A stretch of 64,000 nt of DNA, taken from Polyangiaceae bacterium. GTDB lineage: Bacteria; Myxococcota_A; Polyangia; Polyangiales; Polyangiaceae. The translations under genes and the position numbers were made by a program. The stretch lies in NCBI GenBank assembly GCA_019637295.1, contig JAHBVX010000003.1:372001-436000 (forward strand), in the 5' to 3' direction. The notes under the pieces were generated by a model. That model saw only the letters and a list, made by a program, of their open reading frames with translations. It was not told the DNA's origin and did not search any database. Shown one piece after another: positions 29,114 to 37,947 of the stretch (its first letter is position 1; the number at the start of each line of letters is the position of its first letter).

Positions 29114-30079
29114 ATGCCGTGGATCAGTCGCTTCGTGCCGCTGCTGCTCGTCGGAGCGGCGGCGATCGGGTGTCAGCAACAACAGAAGGGCTCCGTCGTG
29201 GCTTCCGCCAGCGGCGAGTCGGGTTACGCCATGAGCTACCCCGACACGCTGACCGAGACCGGGGAACGATTCGTGCAGCACGAGAGCGAGGCACGCTCCC
29301 TGCTACCCAAATTCGCCAACTACACGTCCGAGCTGGACAAGACGGACTGGGCCACGGTGCGCTCGGTGTACGAGGCCGCCGACGCCGCCGGGGGCAGCGG
29401 CGCGTACGTGGCCCAGGCCCGGGAGAACCAGGCCGTGGAGCGGTTCTTCAAGGAAGAGAAGGGCGAGATCAGCAAGAAGGTGGCTGGTGCCGCGCAGTAC
29501 GCCGCCAAGCAGAAGGGCTGCACGGCGGAGGTGTACGGGCCCGCTTCCCACGCCCTGGACAAGGCCGTCGAGAAGCAGCTCGAGGAGCGCCTGCGCGCTC
29601 ACAGCGAGGCCCACCAGATCATCGAGGACAACCAGGACGTGCTGGGCAAGCCGAACCTCGAGAAGCTCCGCGCTCAGGCGGATCAGCTCAGCCGAGCCAG
29701 CTACCTCGTGCGGGTGGCGACACGCGAGACCCGTGAGGAGATCGAGCAGCGGATAGCCGAGGGCAGCGACGTGAAGAAGACGCTCGATCGAACCATCGAG
29801 CGAGCGCGCGAGGTCGAGGGCAACGCGGCACGGGGCGCTGCCGACAAGAAGGCCGCCGCTCAGCGCCGAGAGCGAGCCGAGAAGGCCAAGGAGCGCATCG
29901 ACGCGACGCTGGAGCAGGCCCAGAAGGGGCTCCAAGAGCTGGACAAGCGCATCGAAGAGCTGCGCCGGGAGTACGACAAGGCGCTCGAAGAGCTACTGCG
30001 GGCCGCAGACGAGAAGGCCAAGGCAGAGCCGCCCGCGGCCGGGGCCCACAGGCCGCGGCTGGTCGCGAGAGCTCACTGA
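29114..30079 (+). CDS. Coiled-coil lipoprotein
   Basis: 321 residues from the ATG at 29114. Signal MPWISRFVPLLLVGAAAIGC with lipidated Cys 20, then QQQQKGS. Residues about 60-310 are almost wholly helical and highly charged with heptad periodicity, especially the tail (RERAEKAKERIDATLEQAQK, LQELDKRIEELRREYDKALE), predicting a long coiled coil in the periplasm. No catalytic motif is seen. It follows the MoxR gene but has its own promoter; a structural or tethering role near the envelope is plausible. Its last 7 bases overlap the convergent AraC gene. Confidence 0.85.
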   Translation: MPWISRFVPLLLVGAAAIGCQQQQKGSVVASASGESGYAMSYPDTLTETGERFVQHESEARSLLPKFANYTSELDKTDWATVRSVYEAADAAGGSGAYVAQARENQAVERFFKEEKGEISKKVAGAAQYAAKQKGCTAEVYGPASHALDKAVEKQLEERLRAHSEAHQIIEDNQDVLGKPNLEKLRAQADQLSRASYLVRVATRETREEIEQRIAEGSDVKKTLDRTIERAREVEGNAARGAADKKAAAQRRERAEKAKERIDATLEQAQKGLQELDKRIEELRREYDKALEELLRAADEKAKAEPPAAGAHRPRLVARAH

Positions 30080-31062
30080 AGCTGGGTGGAAATCGGGCCG
30101 CGCGACGAGCTCGGCGCCGGAACCATCAGCGGGGCATCCTCTCGGACGGCGCGGCGGTAGGCGCCCGGCGCGCTGCCGATCCAGCGCTTGAACGCCTTGC
30201 TGAAGGCGGCCTCGGACTCGTAGCCGACGCGATCGGCGATGTCGGCGAGGGTCGCGCGCCCCTCACGCAGCAGGGACGCAGCCTTCTGCATGCGCCAGCG
30301 CGTGACGTAGTGCAGCGGCGGCTCGCCTACCAGCTCGGTGAAGCGACCGGCGAACGTGCTACGACTCATGCCGACTCTCGAGGCGAGGGATGCGACGGTC
30401 CACCCTGCCTCCGGCTCTTGGTGGATCAGGCCGAGCGACGCGCCGATCTGCGCGTCGGTCAGCGCGCGCAGCCACCCGCGGCCGTCGGTCGGTGTGCTCG
30501 CTAGATAGCCGCGGACGATCTGAATGAAGAGCACGTCCGCGAGCCGGTTGACCACGGTCTCCGAGCCCGGTCGGTCCGACATCGACTCGCAGGCGATGAA
30601 CTTGAGGGTGCTCTCGAGCCAGTGTACCGCGTGCCCGTCGCGGCCGCGGAGCAGCACGAGCGGCGGCAGCACCCGCAGCACTGGGTGATTGCGCGGATCC
30701 TCGAACTGCAGCCGCCCGCTGACCAGGGAGGCGCGCTCGCCCTCGCCTTCGATGCGGAGCGCCCCGCCGCAGCGGTCCACACCCGCAGCGCGCAGCAACT
30801 CCTCGAGCGGCCGGGGGGGAGTGCCCAGGGAGTCGCCGAGCTCGTGGGCGTGGCCGTGGGGCAACGCGACCAGATCGCCCGCCACCAGCTCGGTCGGTTC
30901 GTGCCCGTCCACCGACAACAGGCAGCGCCCCTCGAGGACGACGTGAAACTTGGGGTCCTCCCCCGGGCCGACGCGGATCCCCCAGGGCTCGGCCACCTCG
31001 ACCCGCCCTTGGCAGGCGGCCGTCACTCTCACGGTGTTCAAGACATCGGTCAGCACGTCCAT
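30073..31062 (-). CDS. AraC-family transcriptional regulator with cupin_6 sensor domain
   Basis: 329 residues. The N-terminal 190 residues are a cupin-like sensing domain of the AraC_binding_6/cupin_6 type (WGIRVGPGEDPKFHVVLEGRCLL, LVALPHGHAHEL). The C-terminal 110 residues hold two helix-turn-helix motifs (TVASLASRVGMSRSTFAGRF and TLADIADRVGYESEAAFSKA, then FKRWIGSAPGAYRR), the classic AraC pair. Regulators of this subtype often control an adjacent oxidoreductase or hydrolase gene; none is directly adjacent here, so the target is unknown. A GGAG Shine-Dalgarno precedes the ATG. Confidence 0.95.
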   Translation of the reverse strand: MDVLTDVLNTVRVTAACQGRVEVAEPWGIRVGPGEDPKFHVVLEGRCLLSVDGHEPTELVAGDLVALPHGHAHELGDSLGTPPRPLEELLRAAGVDRCGGALRIEGEGERASLVSGRLQFEDPRNHPVLRVLPPLVLLRGRDGHAVHWLESTLKFIACESMSDRPGSETVVNRLADVLFIQIVRGYLASTPTDGRGWLRALTDAQIGASLGLIHQEPEAGWTVASLASRVGMSRSTFAGRFTELVGEPPLHYVTRWRMQKAASLLREGRATLADIADRVGYESEAAFSKAFKRWIGSAPGAYRRAVREDAPLMVPAPSSSRGPISTQLQ

Positions 31063-31093
31063 GCGCCACTCCAGCTCGTACGAGAGAGCATGA

Positions 31094-31122
31094 TGGATAG
31101 CCTGGCCAGAGCTGACCGTCCA
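31094..31122 (-). promoter_or_regulatory. Candidate promoter of the AraC gene
   Basis: Reading leftward, TGGACG (31122-31117), 17-base spacer, TATCCA (31099-31094). It gives a leader of about 25-30 nt, consistent with the GGAG ribosome site found before this gene. Confidence 0.35.
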
Positions 31123-31171
31123 GTCATCATCCGCAAGAATTGCCGATGCCTGCGGCCGGGCTGTACCGGGG

Positions 31172-32956
31172 TCACTCAGCGAAATCCGCGGCGAGCGTGG
31201 GGGGCTCGAGGGTCGGCATCCCGAAGGCCTGGCCGAACGCGAGGAAGAGCGAGCCTGGCCACTCGAGACCGCGGGCGGTCACCGGCACGCCGTAGTCCAG
31301 CCGCATCACGATCCGGTTGGCCTGCGGGAACAACACCCGCAGGCCCAAACCCACGGACTGCTTGAGCCGTAGGTCGCTCGCGCCGTCGAAGACGTCGCCC
31401 ACGTCGTAGAACACCGCGCCGCCGAACAAGGTGCTCAGCAAGGACACTGGCGCGGAGCGGTACTCCAGGTTGCTCGACACCATGTCACGCCCGATGAACG
31501 CGTCCGGGGGGTAGCCGCGGAGGCGACCCGAGCCACCGAGGGTGAAGCGCTCGTTCAAGTAGTTCTCGTAGCGGTGCAAGAGCTGCGTGTCATGGACGAC
31601 GCGGCCGAACCCGAGGCGCGGCGTCACGACGCGGGTGTTGGCCTGAAACAGCGCGTCGCTGCGCGCGTCGTCCGCGAGCTCGTGAGTGCTCGAGACCATG
31701 GCCCGCGCGAGCCCGTCGCCGAAGGGCGCGGTATAGCCCGCGCCGGCGAACAGGCCGAGCAGCGTGCGCGACGATGCCACGTGCTCGGAGGCAGGATAGA
31801 CGCGAACCGCCAGCTCGTGGCCCAGTCGGTAGTCCTCCTGCAAACCGAGCGTCTCGAAGTCCAGCACCTTGCGGTAGTCAGAAGTGTACGCGCGCACCTG
31901 GACCATGGGGCCGACCCGGGTGTCGCTGACCGGCAGCTCCTGACGGATGAACTCCTGCGCGGCGATCGGCTCGACCCGAGCGAGCCCCCGCGGACGTGCC
32001 TTGCGGTGGTCCAGCTCCACACCGGCCGAGAAATCCAGCTTGTGACGGCGCCCGGTGGAGCGCGTGAGCAGCGACACGCCGTAGTAGCGGGCGTAGTCGT
32101 ACACGTAGTCGATGGCGTCGTCTTGAGGCGTCGCCGCAGCGTCGAAGGTCCTCAGGTCGGGCCCGATGAAGCTGCGGAAGATCAGGTCTTGCCAGGCCAC
32201 CGCGGCTCGCCAGGCCCAGCGAGACTCGGCCGAGTACAAGGGCTGGCCATAGCTGAAGGAGCCGAAGGAGCCCTCGGTGTCTCCGGTGTCACGGTTGAAG
32301 ATGACGTTTGCGCTCACCGAACTCGCGATCCGGCTGCCCGCGACGCGTCGATTGATGAACTGGCCACCGAACGAATAGGTGGCTGGCAGGAGCACGAACA
32401 GCGCACCGACGAGGGTGTGAGTACCGAGCCAGTTCTCCTCGGCCGGCTGCAACAACAGCCGCGTGACACGACCGTCCACGGCCGCGATGTCGGTGTTCAT
32501 ACGCAGACTCCAGACGTCCTTGGTGATCACCAAGAGGACCACCGAGTCGGGACTCGAGCCGCGGAGCGGCACGATCAGCACGACCGAGAGCTGACGCAGG
32601 TTGCGCAGGTTGCGCGCTGACTCGTCGATGCGTCGATGGTCGTAGAGCTGGCCGCGCCTGAACAAGAGCTCGCGCTCGATGACGTAGGGACGACTGGTCA
32701 CGTGGAAGGCGTTGAAGAACCGCGGATACGGGTCGCGCTCCTCGATCACCTCCAGCGTCACGATGCGAATGTCCTCGATGCGCTTGCCCGCCGGCGACGG
32801 CTCGCGACTGGCCCCGAGGTGAACGACCGCGTCCGCGATCGCCTCTTGCTCGTAGGACGAGTACTCGTGCGGCTCGGTGTCCGGCGGATCGCTCGCTCGC
32901 GCACCCGGGGCGACGCTGGCCATGGCCAGCGTCAGCGTCGCGGCCCGCCATCTCAT
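31172..32956 (-). CDS. BamA/TamA-superfamily outer-membrane protein
   Basis: 594 residues with a Sec signal (cleavage after ARAS, about residue 21). Residues about 60-150 form one POTRA-like repeat (IEDIRIVTLEVIEERDPYPR, ERELLFRRGQLYDHRRIDES, LRQLSVVLIVPLRGSSPDSV, VVLLVITKDVWSLRMN). The remainder is a 16-strand-like barrel with many aromatic-girdle strands, an FTLGGSGRLRGYPPDAF segment (the RGY/F motif of loop 6 in the Omp85 superfamily) and a C-terminal strand. One or two POTRA domains instead of five rules out BamA itself; it is nearer to the shorter TamA/patatin-linked or ShlB-like Omp85 proteins. It is coupled by an ATGA overlap to the alpha/beta hydrolase gene, a possible cargo or partner. 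Confidence 0.85.
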   Translation of the reverse strand: MRWRAATLTLAMASVAPGARASDPPDTEPHEYSSYEQEAIADAVVHLGASREPSPAGKRIEDIRIVTLEVIEERDPYPRFFNAFHVTSRPYVIERELLFRRGQLYDHRRIDESARNLRNLRQLSVVLIVPLRGSSPDSVVLLVITKDVWSLRMNTDIAAVDGRVTRLLLQPAEENWLGTHTLVGALFVLLPATYSFGGQFINRRVAGSRIASSVSANVIFNRDTGDTEGSFGSFSYGQPLYSAESRWAWRAAVAWQDLIFRSFIGPDLRTFDAAATPQDDAIDYVYDYARYYGVSLLTRSTGRRHKLDFSAGVELDHRKARPRGLARVEPIAAQEFIRQELPVSDTRVGPMVQVRAYTSDYRKVLDFETLGLQEDYRLGHELAVRVYPASEHVASSRTLLGLFAGAGYTAPFGDGLARAMVSSTHELADDARSDALFQANTRVVTPRLGFGRVVHDTQLLHRYENYLNERFTLGGSGRLRGYPPDAFIGRDMVSSNLEYRSAPVSLLSTLFGGAVFYDVGDVFDGASDLRLKQSVGLGLRVLFPQANRIVMRLDYGVPVTARGLEWPGSLFLAFGQAFGMPTLEPPTLAADFAE

Positions 32957-34068
32957 GCGGGCTCCGAGGGGGCGTCGCTGCGGGCCAGGAACTGCTCGGC
33001 CCGCTCGAACAGGTCCACGCTCGCGTTGCGGCCGATGGCCAGATCCCCGTGACCGTAGTCGGCGGCCGCGCCGGCTTCGCGGCCGAGGAGCACGAACTGC
33101 TTGACGATGCCGGGGCTGCGTACGCCCCAGTGTTCGTAAGCCTCCTCGACGCTGCGCGGCGGGGCGACCCGGTCCGCCGCACCGGCAAAGAACAGCGCCG
33201 GCGTCGCCACGCTCTCGAGTCGCTCGAGCACCCCCTGGCCATCCACCACGAGGGCGCCAGCGTGCTCGAAGGCCCAGCGCGCGAAGTCCAGGTTCAGCGG
33301 GCCGGGGATGTCGGCGACCAGGTTGACCATCGCCCGTCGCGAGTCCCCGCGCTCGATGTTGTCCGGGTTGACCATCACGCGATGCAGAGGAGTCCTGAGC
33401 CACTCCGCGGTGGGAGCAGACAGCGCGGCCAGGAACCTGAGCCGCAACGTCGGTACGAGCCACACCGGGAGATGCCCCAGCCAATGCGGAAGGCGGATAC
33501 CTCCGGGTGGCGAGATCAGAATGGGACTGCCGACGATGACGACGCGGCGGACCACGTCTTCGCCGATGGTGTTTCCGAGAGCTGCGTACAGCAGCATGCC
33601 ACCCATCGAGAAGCCGATGTAGTCGACTCGCGCGGCTCCCGTGCGCTCCAGGATCGTCTCGATGGCGAGGGGCAGATCGTGCTCGACCATGTGCTCGAAG
33701 CGCACCAGCCGCCGCTCGCGACGGCTCAGGTCGAAGAGCCCACTGCGAAGCGTGACGAGCCACACGTCACGCCCCGCGCGGGTCAGGTGCCGGGCGAAGG
33801 ACCGCTCGGGGAGCGCATCCACGTTGCGGTGATTCGCGCCCAGGCCGTGGACCAGCAGCACCGGCGGCAGACCAGGGACGGCGTCGCCCTCCGGCAGTGC
33901 GCGGCGCAGCTCGATGCGGGCGCCGTCGGCCGTGTGCAAGGTGAGCTCTTCGGCGTAGGGCATCGACGTGCCCAAGCGCCCCCGCCAGAACCAGAGGTGC
34001 ACCCAAGCCGCGAGCGCGACAGCCGCGGCGGCAATTGCGACGCCGGCGACCGCTTCCCACGAGCTCAT
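32953..34068 (-). CDS. Alpha/beta hydrolase, membrane-anchored
   Basis: 371 residues. An N-terminal membrane segment (about 7-30) is followed by an alpha/beta hydrolase fold: oxyanion strand VLLVHGLGANHRNVD, nucleophile elbow GFSMGGMLLYAAL, acid region FFAGAADRVAPPRS and catalytic His within YGHGDLAIG. The layout resembles the PhaC-like/lipase branch with a lid insertion. Probably a lipid or ester hydrolase at the inner membrane; the substrate is unknown. ATGA-coupled to the Omp85-type gene. A TAGGTT box (34081-34076 on the minus strand) ends 7 bases before the ATG with no Shine-Dalgarno, again suggesting a leaderless start. Confidence 0.85.
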   Translation of the reverse strand: MSSWEAVAGVAIAAAAVALAAWVHLWFWRGRLGTSMPYAEELTLHTADGARIELRRALPEGDAVPGLPPVLLVHGLGANHRNVDALPERSFARHLTRAGRDVWLVTLRSGLFDLSRRERRLVRFEHMVEHDLPLAIETILERTGAARVDYIGFSMGGMLLYAALGNTIGEDVVRRVVIVGSPILISPPGGIRLPHWLGHLPVWLVPTLRLRFLAALSAPTAEWLRTPLHRVMVNPDNIERGDSRRAMVNLVADIPGPLNLDFARWAFEHAGALVVDGQGVLERLESVATPALFFAGAADRVAPPRSVEEAYEHWGVRSPGIVKQFVLLGREAGAAADYGHGDLAIGRNASVDLFERAEQFLARSDAPSEPA

Positions 34069-34125
34069 CGGGCAGAACCTACCCCAACCCCTCGGCAGCG
34101 GCGACCGCCGTGTGCCGGCGGCTCG

Positions 34126-34154
34126 TTGCCGACGCCCGCGCTCCGGGGTAGCGA
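34126..34154 (+). promoter_or_regulatory. Candidate promoter of the small Cys protein gene
   Basis: TTGCCG (34126-34131), 17-base spacer, TAGCGA (34149-34154), leaving about 13 nt of leader before the ATG at 34174. Confidence 0.3.
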
Positions 34155-34173
34155 TTCGTGGTACGGATCGCCC

Positions 34174-34728
34174 ATGTCGGCGCGAGCCCCGACCGTGCTC
34201 GCCGTCGTGACCGGGAGCGTGCTCGGCGCGGCGGCCGCCTTGGTCGAGCCGCGCCCGAGCACGGAGGCGCCGGTGTTCACTCCGGCGGCTCGCCTCGCGG
34301 AGGAGCCGCTGCGTCCGACGACAGCCGTCGCGTCGGTGCTCGACGTCCCCGCCCGCGCAGGACCGCTCACGACGGCGCCGCCGCTCGATGCCGCTCCGCT
34401 CGACCCGCCACCCGTGAGCGTACCGGACCAGGACCCGACGGCGATGATCATCGCCTGCGGTCGCGGGGACACGCCTAGCTGCCTGGAAGCCGCTGACCGT
34501 CTCGAACTGCGCGGCGAAACCGAGAGCGCGCTGCTGCACCGGCGGCTCGCTGCCCAGCGCCTCGCCGAACGCTGCGTCGCGAGACGTCACGACGCCTGCG
34601 CGCTGCTCGCTGGGCTCTACGAGCGGGGCCACGGCGTCGCCAAGAAGCCCGAGACAGCTGCAGCCCTGCGGGAGCGCGTGCTGCAGCTGTGCAAGGCGAG
34701 GCCCGCGGCCGACTGCCCGCAGGACTGA
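34174..34728 (+). CDS. Small exported protein with Sel1-like helical C-terminus
   Basis: 184 residues. A short hydrophobic N-terminal segment (VLAVVTGSVLGAAAALV, about 8-24) acts as signal or anchor; a Pro/Ala-rich stretch extends to about residue 88. The C-terminal 95 residues contain two helical hairpins with spaced cysteines (IIACGRGDTPSCLEAADRL, then RCVARRHDACALLAGLYERG and LQLCKARPAADC), the ACxxGxxxAC style of Sel1-like/TPR proteins with disulfide-capable Cys pairs. No enzymatic motif. It stands alone between the divergent hydrolase and the DUF58 gene. Confidence 0.7.
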   Translation: MSARAPTVLAVVTGSVLGAAAALVEPRPSTEAPVFTPAARLAEEPLRPTTAVASVLDVPARAGPLTTAPPLDAAPLDPPPVSVPDQDPTAMIIACGRGDTPSCLEAADRLELRGETESALLHRRLAAQRLAERCVARRHDACALLAGLYERGHGVAKKPETAAALRERVLQLCKARPAADCPQD

Positions 34729-34786
34729 TCTGCCGCGATCCCGGCGGTCTATCGCAGCAACGGACGTGATGGCGTAGGCTGCCCGG

Positions 34787-36346
34787 GTGCAGCTCCACCC
34801 CACGCGCCCTGCCGTCGACGTGGCGATCGCCGGGATCGTGACGATGGCGGTCGGGCTGCTCTCCCAGACCGCGGCGGTGCTCGGCTTCGGCGCCGCCATG
34901 CTGGTAGGGCTCGCCATCGCGCGGGCCGTTACGCAGGTGGGCGTGGCGCGCATCCGCTCCGCGGGGTTCGAGATGCTCTGGCGCAGCGAGCCTCGGGTGC
35001 GGCGCATCGGGCGTCGCGAGAGCGTGACGCTCGAAGCGGAGGTGCGAAACCGCGACACGCGGGCAGCCCGATACGTCGAGCTTCGCGCGGTGTGTTCCCC
35101 CAACCTCGTGGTAAAGCTCGAGCCAACCGCTGGCGAGGTTCCAGCGAGCGGCCGACTCTCGGTGCAGGTGACCGTGACCGGCGCACGCGTCGGACGCCAC
35201 GGGATTCACGGCCTGTCGCTGGAGGTGCGCGGCGCTCCAGGCCTGTTCGAGGTGCCGCTGACCTTCGCCAACCCGTTCGGTATCGAAGTGCTGCCGCGGG
35301 CCTTCAGCAGCCAGCTATCGCCACCCCGGGGAGGGCGCAGCCGGCAGGTCGCCGACGACGGACGTCCGGGCCCGCTGTCCGGCGACGGCCTCGAGCTGCG
35401 CGAACTACGCGAGCACCAGCCGGGGGATCCGTTCAAGCGTATCGCGTGGAAGGCTTCCGCGCGCCGGGGTCGGTTGATGGTGCGCGACTACGAACGGGAG
35501 GAACGCGACGTCGTGTGGCTCCTGCTCGACGCCTCGGTGGAGCTGTGGTCCGGTGAGGTGGGCGCGGCGCCGCTGGACCTGGCCATCGACGAGGTCGCCG
35601 CCGCGGCAGCTCGGCACCTCTCGCGCGGTGATCGCGTGGGACTCGGGATCGTGGCGGGACGGACCCTCGGGTGGTTGCGCCCGGATCGAGGTCCGGCGCA
35701 CGCCATGGAGCTGATGAGCGCGCTCAGCCACCGCGCCCACGCCCACGACGGGGATCGCTCGGACCTCGATGAAGCCGACGTGGCCTATCGCGTGCTCGAG
35801 CACGCCAGACCCCTCGATCCGGCGGCCGTGGCCGGGGTGCGCCCCGGCGAGCTCGACCGCGTTGCCCGCCGCGCCGAACGGCTGCGCTCGCGGGCGCCGT
35901 TTCCCGACGCCGAGGTCCACGCCCCGAGCGCGCGGGAGCGCACCCTGCGCCGGTATCTCGCCGCCTTCGGCGCTCACTGTCCGCCCCGGCTGGAGCCCGA
36001 GCGCACGCGCACGGATCTGCAGCTCGCGACTGCGCTCGAGCGTGCGGTGCGGGAGAAGCCCCGACCGAGCGTGATGTACCTGTGGTCCCCCACCCCGGAC
36101 CTCGGCGCACGGCCGGAGATCGAGCGTGCCCTCGCGCGCTTCCCGCGCCGGCGGGTGGAGCTGCGCTGGGTCGGGATGCGGCTCGGACAGAGCATCCCGA
36201 CCGATGGCAGCGTCACCCCCGCGGTCGCGGACGCCCTGAGGATCCGCGCGCGGGTCGCGGAGGAGCGTGGTGCCCGCAGCCTGGGCCGGCTGGGCATCCG
36301 GGTGGAGCACCTTCGCTCACGGGTCGGGCCACCGCCCGCGGGCTGA
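34787..36346 (+). CDS. DUF58-domain membrane protein
   Basis: 519 residues, GTG start. Two hydrophobic segments at about 10-45 anchor the protein; a beta-sandwich follows (VTLEAEVRNRDTRAARYVEL; VQVTVTGARVGRHGIHGLSL), then the DUF58 signature ELRELREHQPGDPFKRIAWKA and a vWA-like start VVWLLLDASVELWSGE. This is the usual partner of MoxR ATPases, but the MoxR gene of this window is 5.7 kb away with opposite-strand genes between. A TAGGCT box ends 6 bases before the GTG (34775-34780), with no clear -35 and no Shine-Dalgarno. The stop is followed by a multi-hairpin repeat. Confidence 0.9.
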   Translation: MQLHPTRPAVDVAIAGIVTMAVGLLSQTAAVLGFGAAMLVGLAIARAVTQVGVARIRSAGFEMLWRSEPRVRRIGRRESVTLEAEVRNRDTRAARYVELRAVCSPNLVVKLEPTAGEVPASGRLSVQVTVTGARVGRHGIHGLSLEVRGAPGLFEVPLTFANPFGIEVLPRAFSSQLSPPRGGRSRQVADDGRPGPLSGDGLELRELREHQPGDPFKRIAWKASARRGRLMVRDYEREERDVVWLLLDASVELWSGEVGAAPLDLAIDEVAAAAARHLSRGDRVGLGIVAGRTLGWLRPDRGPAHAMELMSALSHRAHAHDGDRSDLDEADVAYRVLEHARPLDPAAVAGVRPGELDRVARRAERLRSRAPFPDAEVHAPSARERTLRRYLAAFGAHCPPRLEPERTRTDLQLATALERAVREKPRPSVMYLWSPTPDLGARPEIERALARFPRRRVELRWVGMRLGQSIPTDGSVTPAVADALRIRARVAEERGARSLGRLGIRVEHLRSRVGPPPAG

Positions 36347-36390
36347 AGGGCTGTCAGGAATTGACCAGTTCGCGCCGGCGGAGCCGGCCC

Positions 36391-36486
36391 GCGTGGGGTG
36401 GGGCCCCGACGAATTCACTTCGGCGGGGCGGGGAGGCGCGTGCCTCCCCGGTGAAAGAGCTGTCGATTGTTCGACAGCTCTTGAGC
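36391..36486 (+). repeat. Multi-hairpin dispersed repeat, copy 1
   Basis: Starts at GCGTGGGGTGGGGCCCC and contains three successive palindromes: an imperfect stem around GAATTC (36403-36429), GGGGAGGC-GCGT-GCCTCCCC (36430-36449), and a perfect 12-bp stem AAGAGCTGTCGA with a TTGT loop (36455-36482). The same order, nearly the same sequence, occurs inverted at 49888-49992. It begins 44 bp after the DUF58 stop and lies before ksgA. It may end transcripts or be a non-autonomous mobile repeat. Confidence 0.8.
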
Positions 36487-36547
36487 GGAGGTGGGGGGCG
36501 CCGCGCACTTGGCCCGCGCTGCGTTTCGGTGCCAAACCGGGGTGCTG

Positions 36548-37411
36548 GTGAGGTCCAATCGAGTCGATGCCCCCCCGAGTCCGAGCGCGCGATCGGTGCT
36601 GCGCGAGCGAGGACTCTCGCCGAAGAAGCACTTCGGGCAGAACTTCCTGGCCGACCCACGGGTGAGCCAGGCCATCGCGCTGCTGTGCCTCCCCACCCCC
36701 GGAGGGACGGTCGTCGAGCTGGGCGCCGGGCTCGGCGCGCTCACCGCGCCGCTTTTGGCACGCGACGCTCACGTCATCGCCGTCGAGCGTGACCGGGATC
36801 TGGTGCCCCTCTTGTGCGAACGCTTCGAGGCCGAGCTCGGCGCGGGCGCCCTCGTGGTCCTGGAGGCGGACGCCAAGGCCGTCGACCCGGCCGCCCTGGT
36901 CGCGGGAAGGCCCGAGCCACACGTGCTCGCAGGAAACCTGCCCTACCAGCTCACCGGCCCGCTGCTCGAGCTCGCGATCCAGAGCTGCGGAGCGTTTGCG
37001 CGGATCGTGTTCCTGGTTCAACTCGAGGTCGCCGTTCGGCTCGCCGCCCGACCAGGCGCCGACGCCTACGGAGCGCTGAGCGTGTTCGCACAAGCGCAGA
37101 GCAGCGTGCGCCGCGCGATGGTGGTCCGCAAGGGCGCGTTCGATCCGGTGCCGAAGGTCGACTCCGCCGTGATCGTGCTGGAGCCGCTCCCGATCCCCAT
37201 CGCGCAGGAGACGCCCGAGTTTCGCGCTGTCGTCAGCGGCGCGTTCTCGCAGCGGCGCAAGCAGCTGCGCAACGCCTGGCGAGGGCTGCTCGGCCGCGCG
37301 CCCAACGAGGTCGAAGCCGCCGCCAATCGCGCAGGCATCGATCTGTCCGCCCGTGGTGAGACCCTGTCGCCGCAGGACTTCGCGCGCATGACCCGGGAGC
37401 TGTGCGCATGA
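36548..37411 (+). CDS. rsmA: 16S rRNA (adenine1518/1519-N6)-dimethyltransferase
   Basis: 287 residues from GTG at 36548. SAM-binding motif VVELGAGLGALTAPLL (about 52-67), KKHFGQNFLADPRV at the N-terminus, acidic loop AVERDRDL and the catalytic NLPYQLTGPLL (the NLPY motif that binds the target adenine) are all present. It dimethylates two adjacent adenines in the 3' hairpin of 16S rRNA (KsgA). Further upstream the frame enters the repeat region, so the GTG is the most upstream reasonable start. It ends in an ATGA overlap with the next lipoprotein gene. Confidence 0.96.
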   Translation: MRSNRVDAPPSPSARSVLRERGLSPKKHFGQNFLADPRVSQAIALLCLPTPGGTVVELGAGLGALTAPLLARDAHVIAVERDRDLVPLLCERFEAELGAGALVVLEADAKAVDPAALVAGRPEPHVLAGNLPYQLTGPLLELAIQSCGAFARIVFLVQLEVAVRLAARPGADAYGALSVFAQAQSSVRRAMVVRKGAFDPVPKVDSAVIVLEPLPIPIAQETPEFRAVVSGAFSQRRKQLRNAWRGLLGRAPNEVEAAANRAGIDLSARGETLSPQDFARMTRELCA

Positions 37412-37944
37412 GCCACCGCCGCGCGCTGCTCCTGCTGGTGATGGCGCTGACGGCCTGCGCCGCGCCGCCCGAGACCGCGAAGCCGCTGGTCGAGCGCGCG
37501 CGCTTCGGCGTCTTCTTCGGGACCGAGGTGCAAGAGCGCCGGGAGATCCCGTTCGAGGTCGATCGCAGCAAGCAGGTCATCGGCTTTCGGATCGAGCTCT
37601 CGCGACCCCGAACCGAGCCCGTCGAGGTGACCTGGGAGCTGGACATGCCGGGAGATCGTCGCGGGGTGCGCGACGTCGAAGGCCGCCGGGGACTCGGGCG
37701 ACGCACCAAGCTCGGCAGGGCGCAGATGCGCCCTGGCTCCGTGCGCTTGGATCAAGAACTCGGCTTCGTGGCCCAAGACTCGCTGGGCACCTGGAACCTG
37801 CGAGTCTTGGTCGACGACGAGCCGGTGATCGACCGGCCCTTCCTCGTGTACGATCCCGAGCAGCGTCGCAAGCTCCGTCGCGAGTCTCGCGCCGAGCTCG
37901 ACGCCGAGCGCACCAAGCAGTTCAAGTCGCAGAAGCGTCGTTGA
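37408..37944 (+). CDS. Small lipoprotein, unknown function
   Basis: 178 residues from the ATG overlapping the rsmA stop. Signal MSHRRALLLLVMALTAC with lipidated Cys 17. The rest is a compact beta-rich domain (FGVFFGTEVQERREIPFEVD, VIGFRIELSRPRTEPVEVTW, LGTWNLRVLVDDEPVIDRPF) and a basic helical tail (YDPEQRRKLRRESRAELDAE). No known family is evident. Coupled to rsmA, converging with the next gene (3 bp between stops). Confidence 0.75.
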   Translation: MSHRRALLLLVMALTACAAPPETAKPLVERARFGVFFGTEVQERREIPFEVDRSKQVIGFRIELSRPRTEPVEVTWELDMPGDRRGVRDVEGRRGLGRRTKLGRAQMRPGSVRLDQELGFVAQDSLGTWNLRVLVDDEPVIDRPFLVYDPEQRRKLRRESRAELDAERTKQFKSQKRR

Positions 37945-37947
37945 CGG

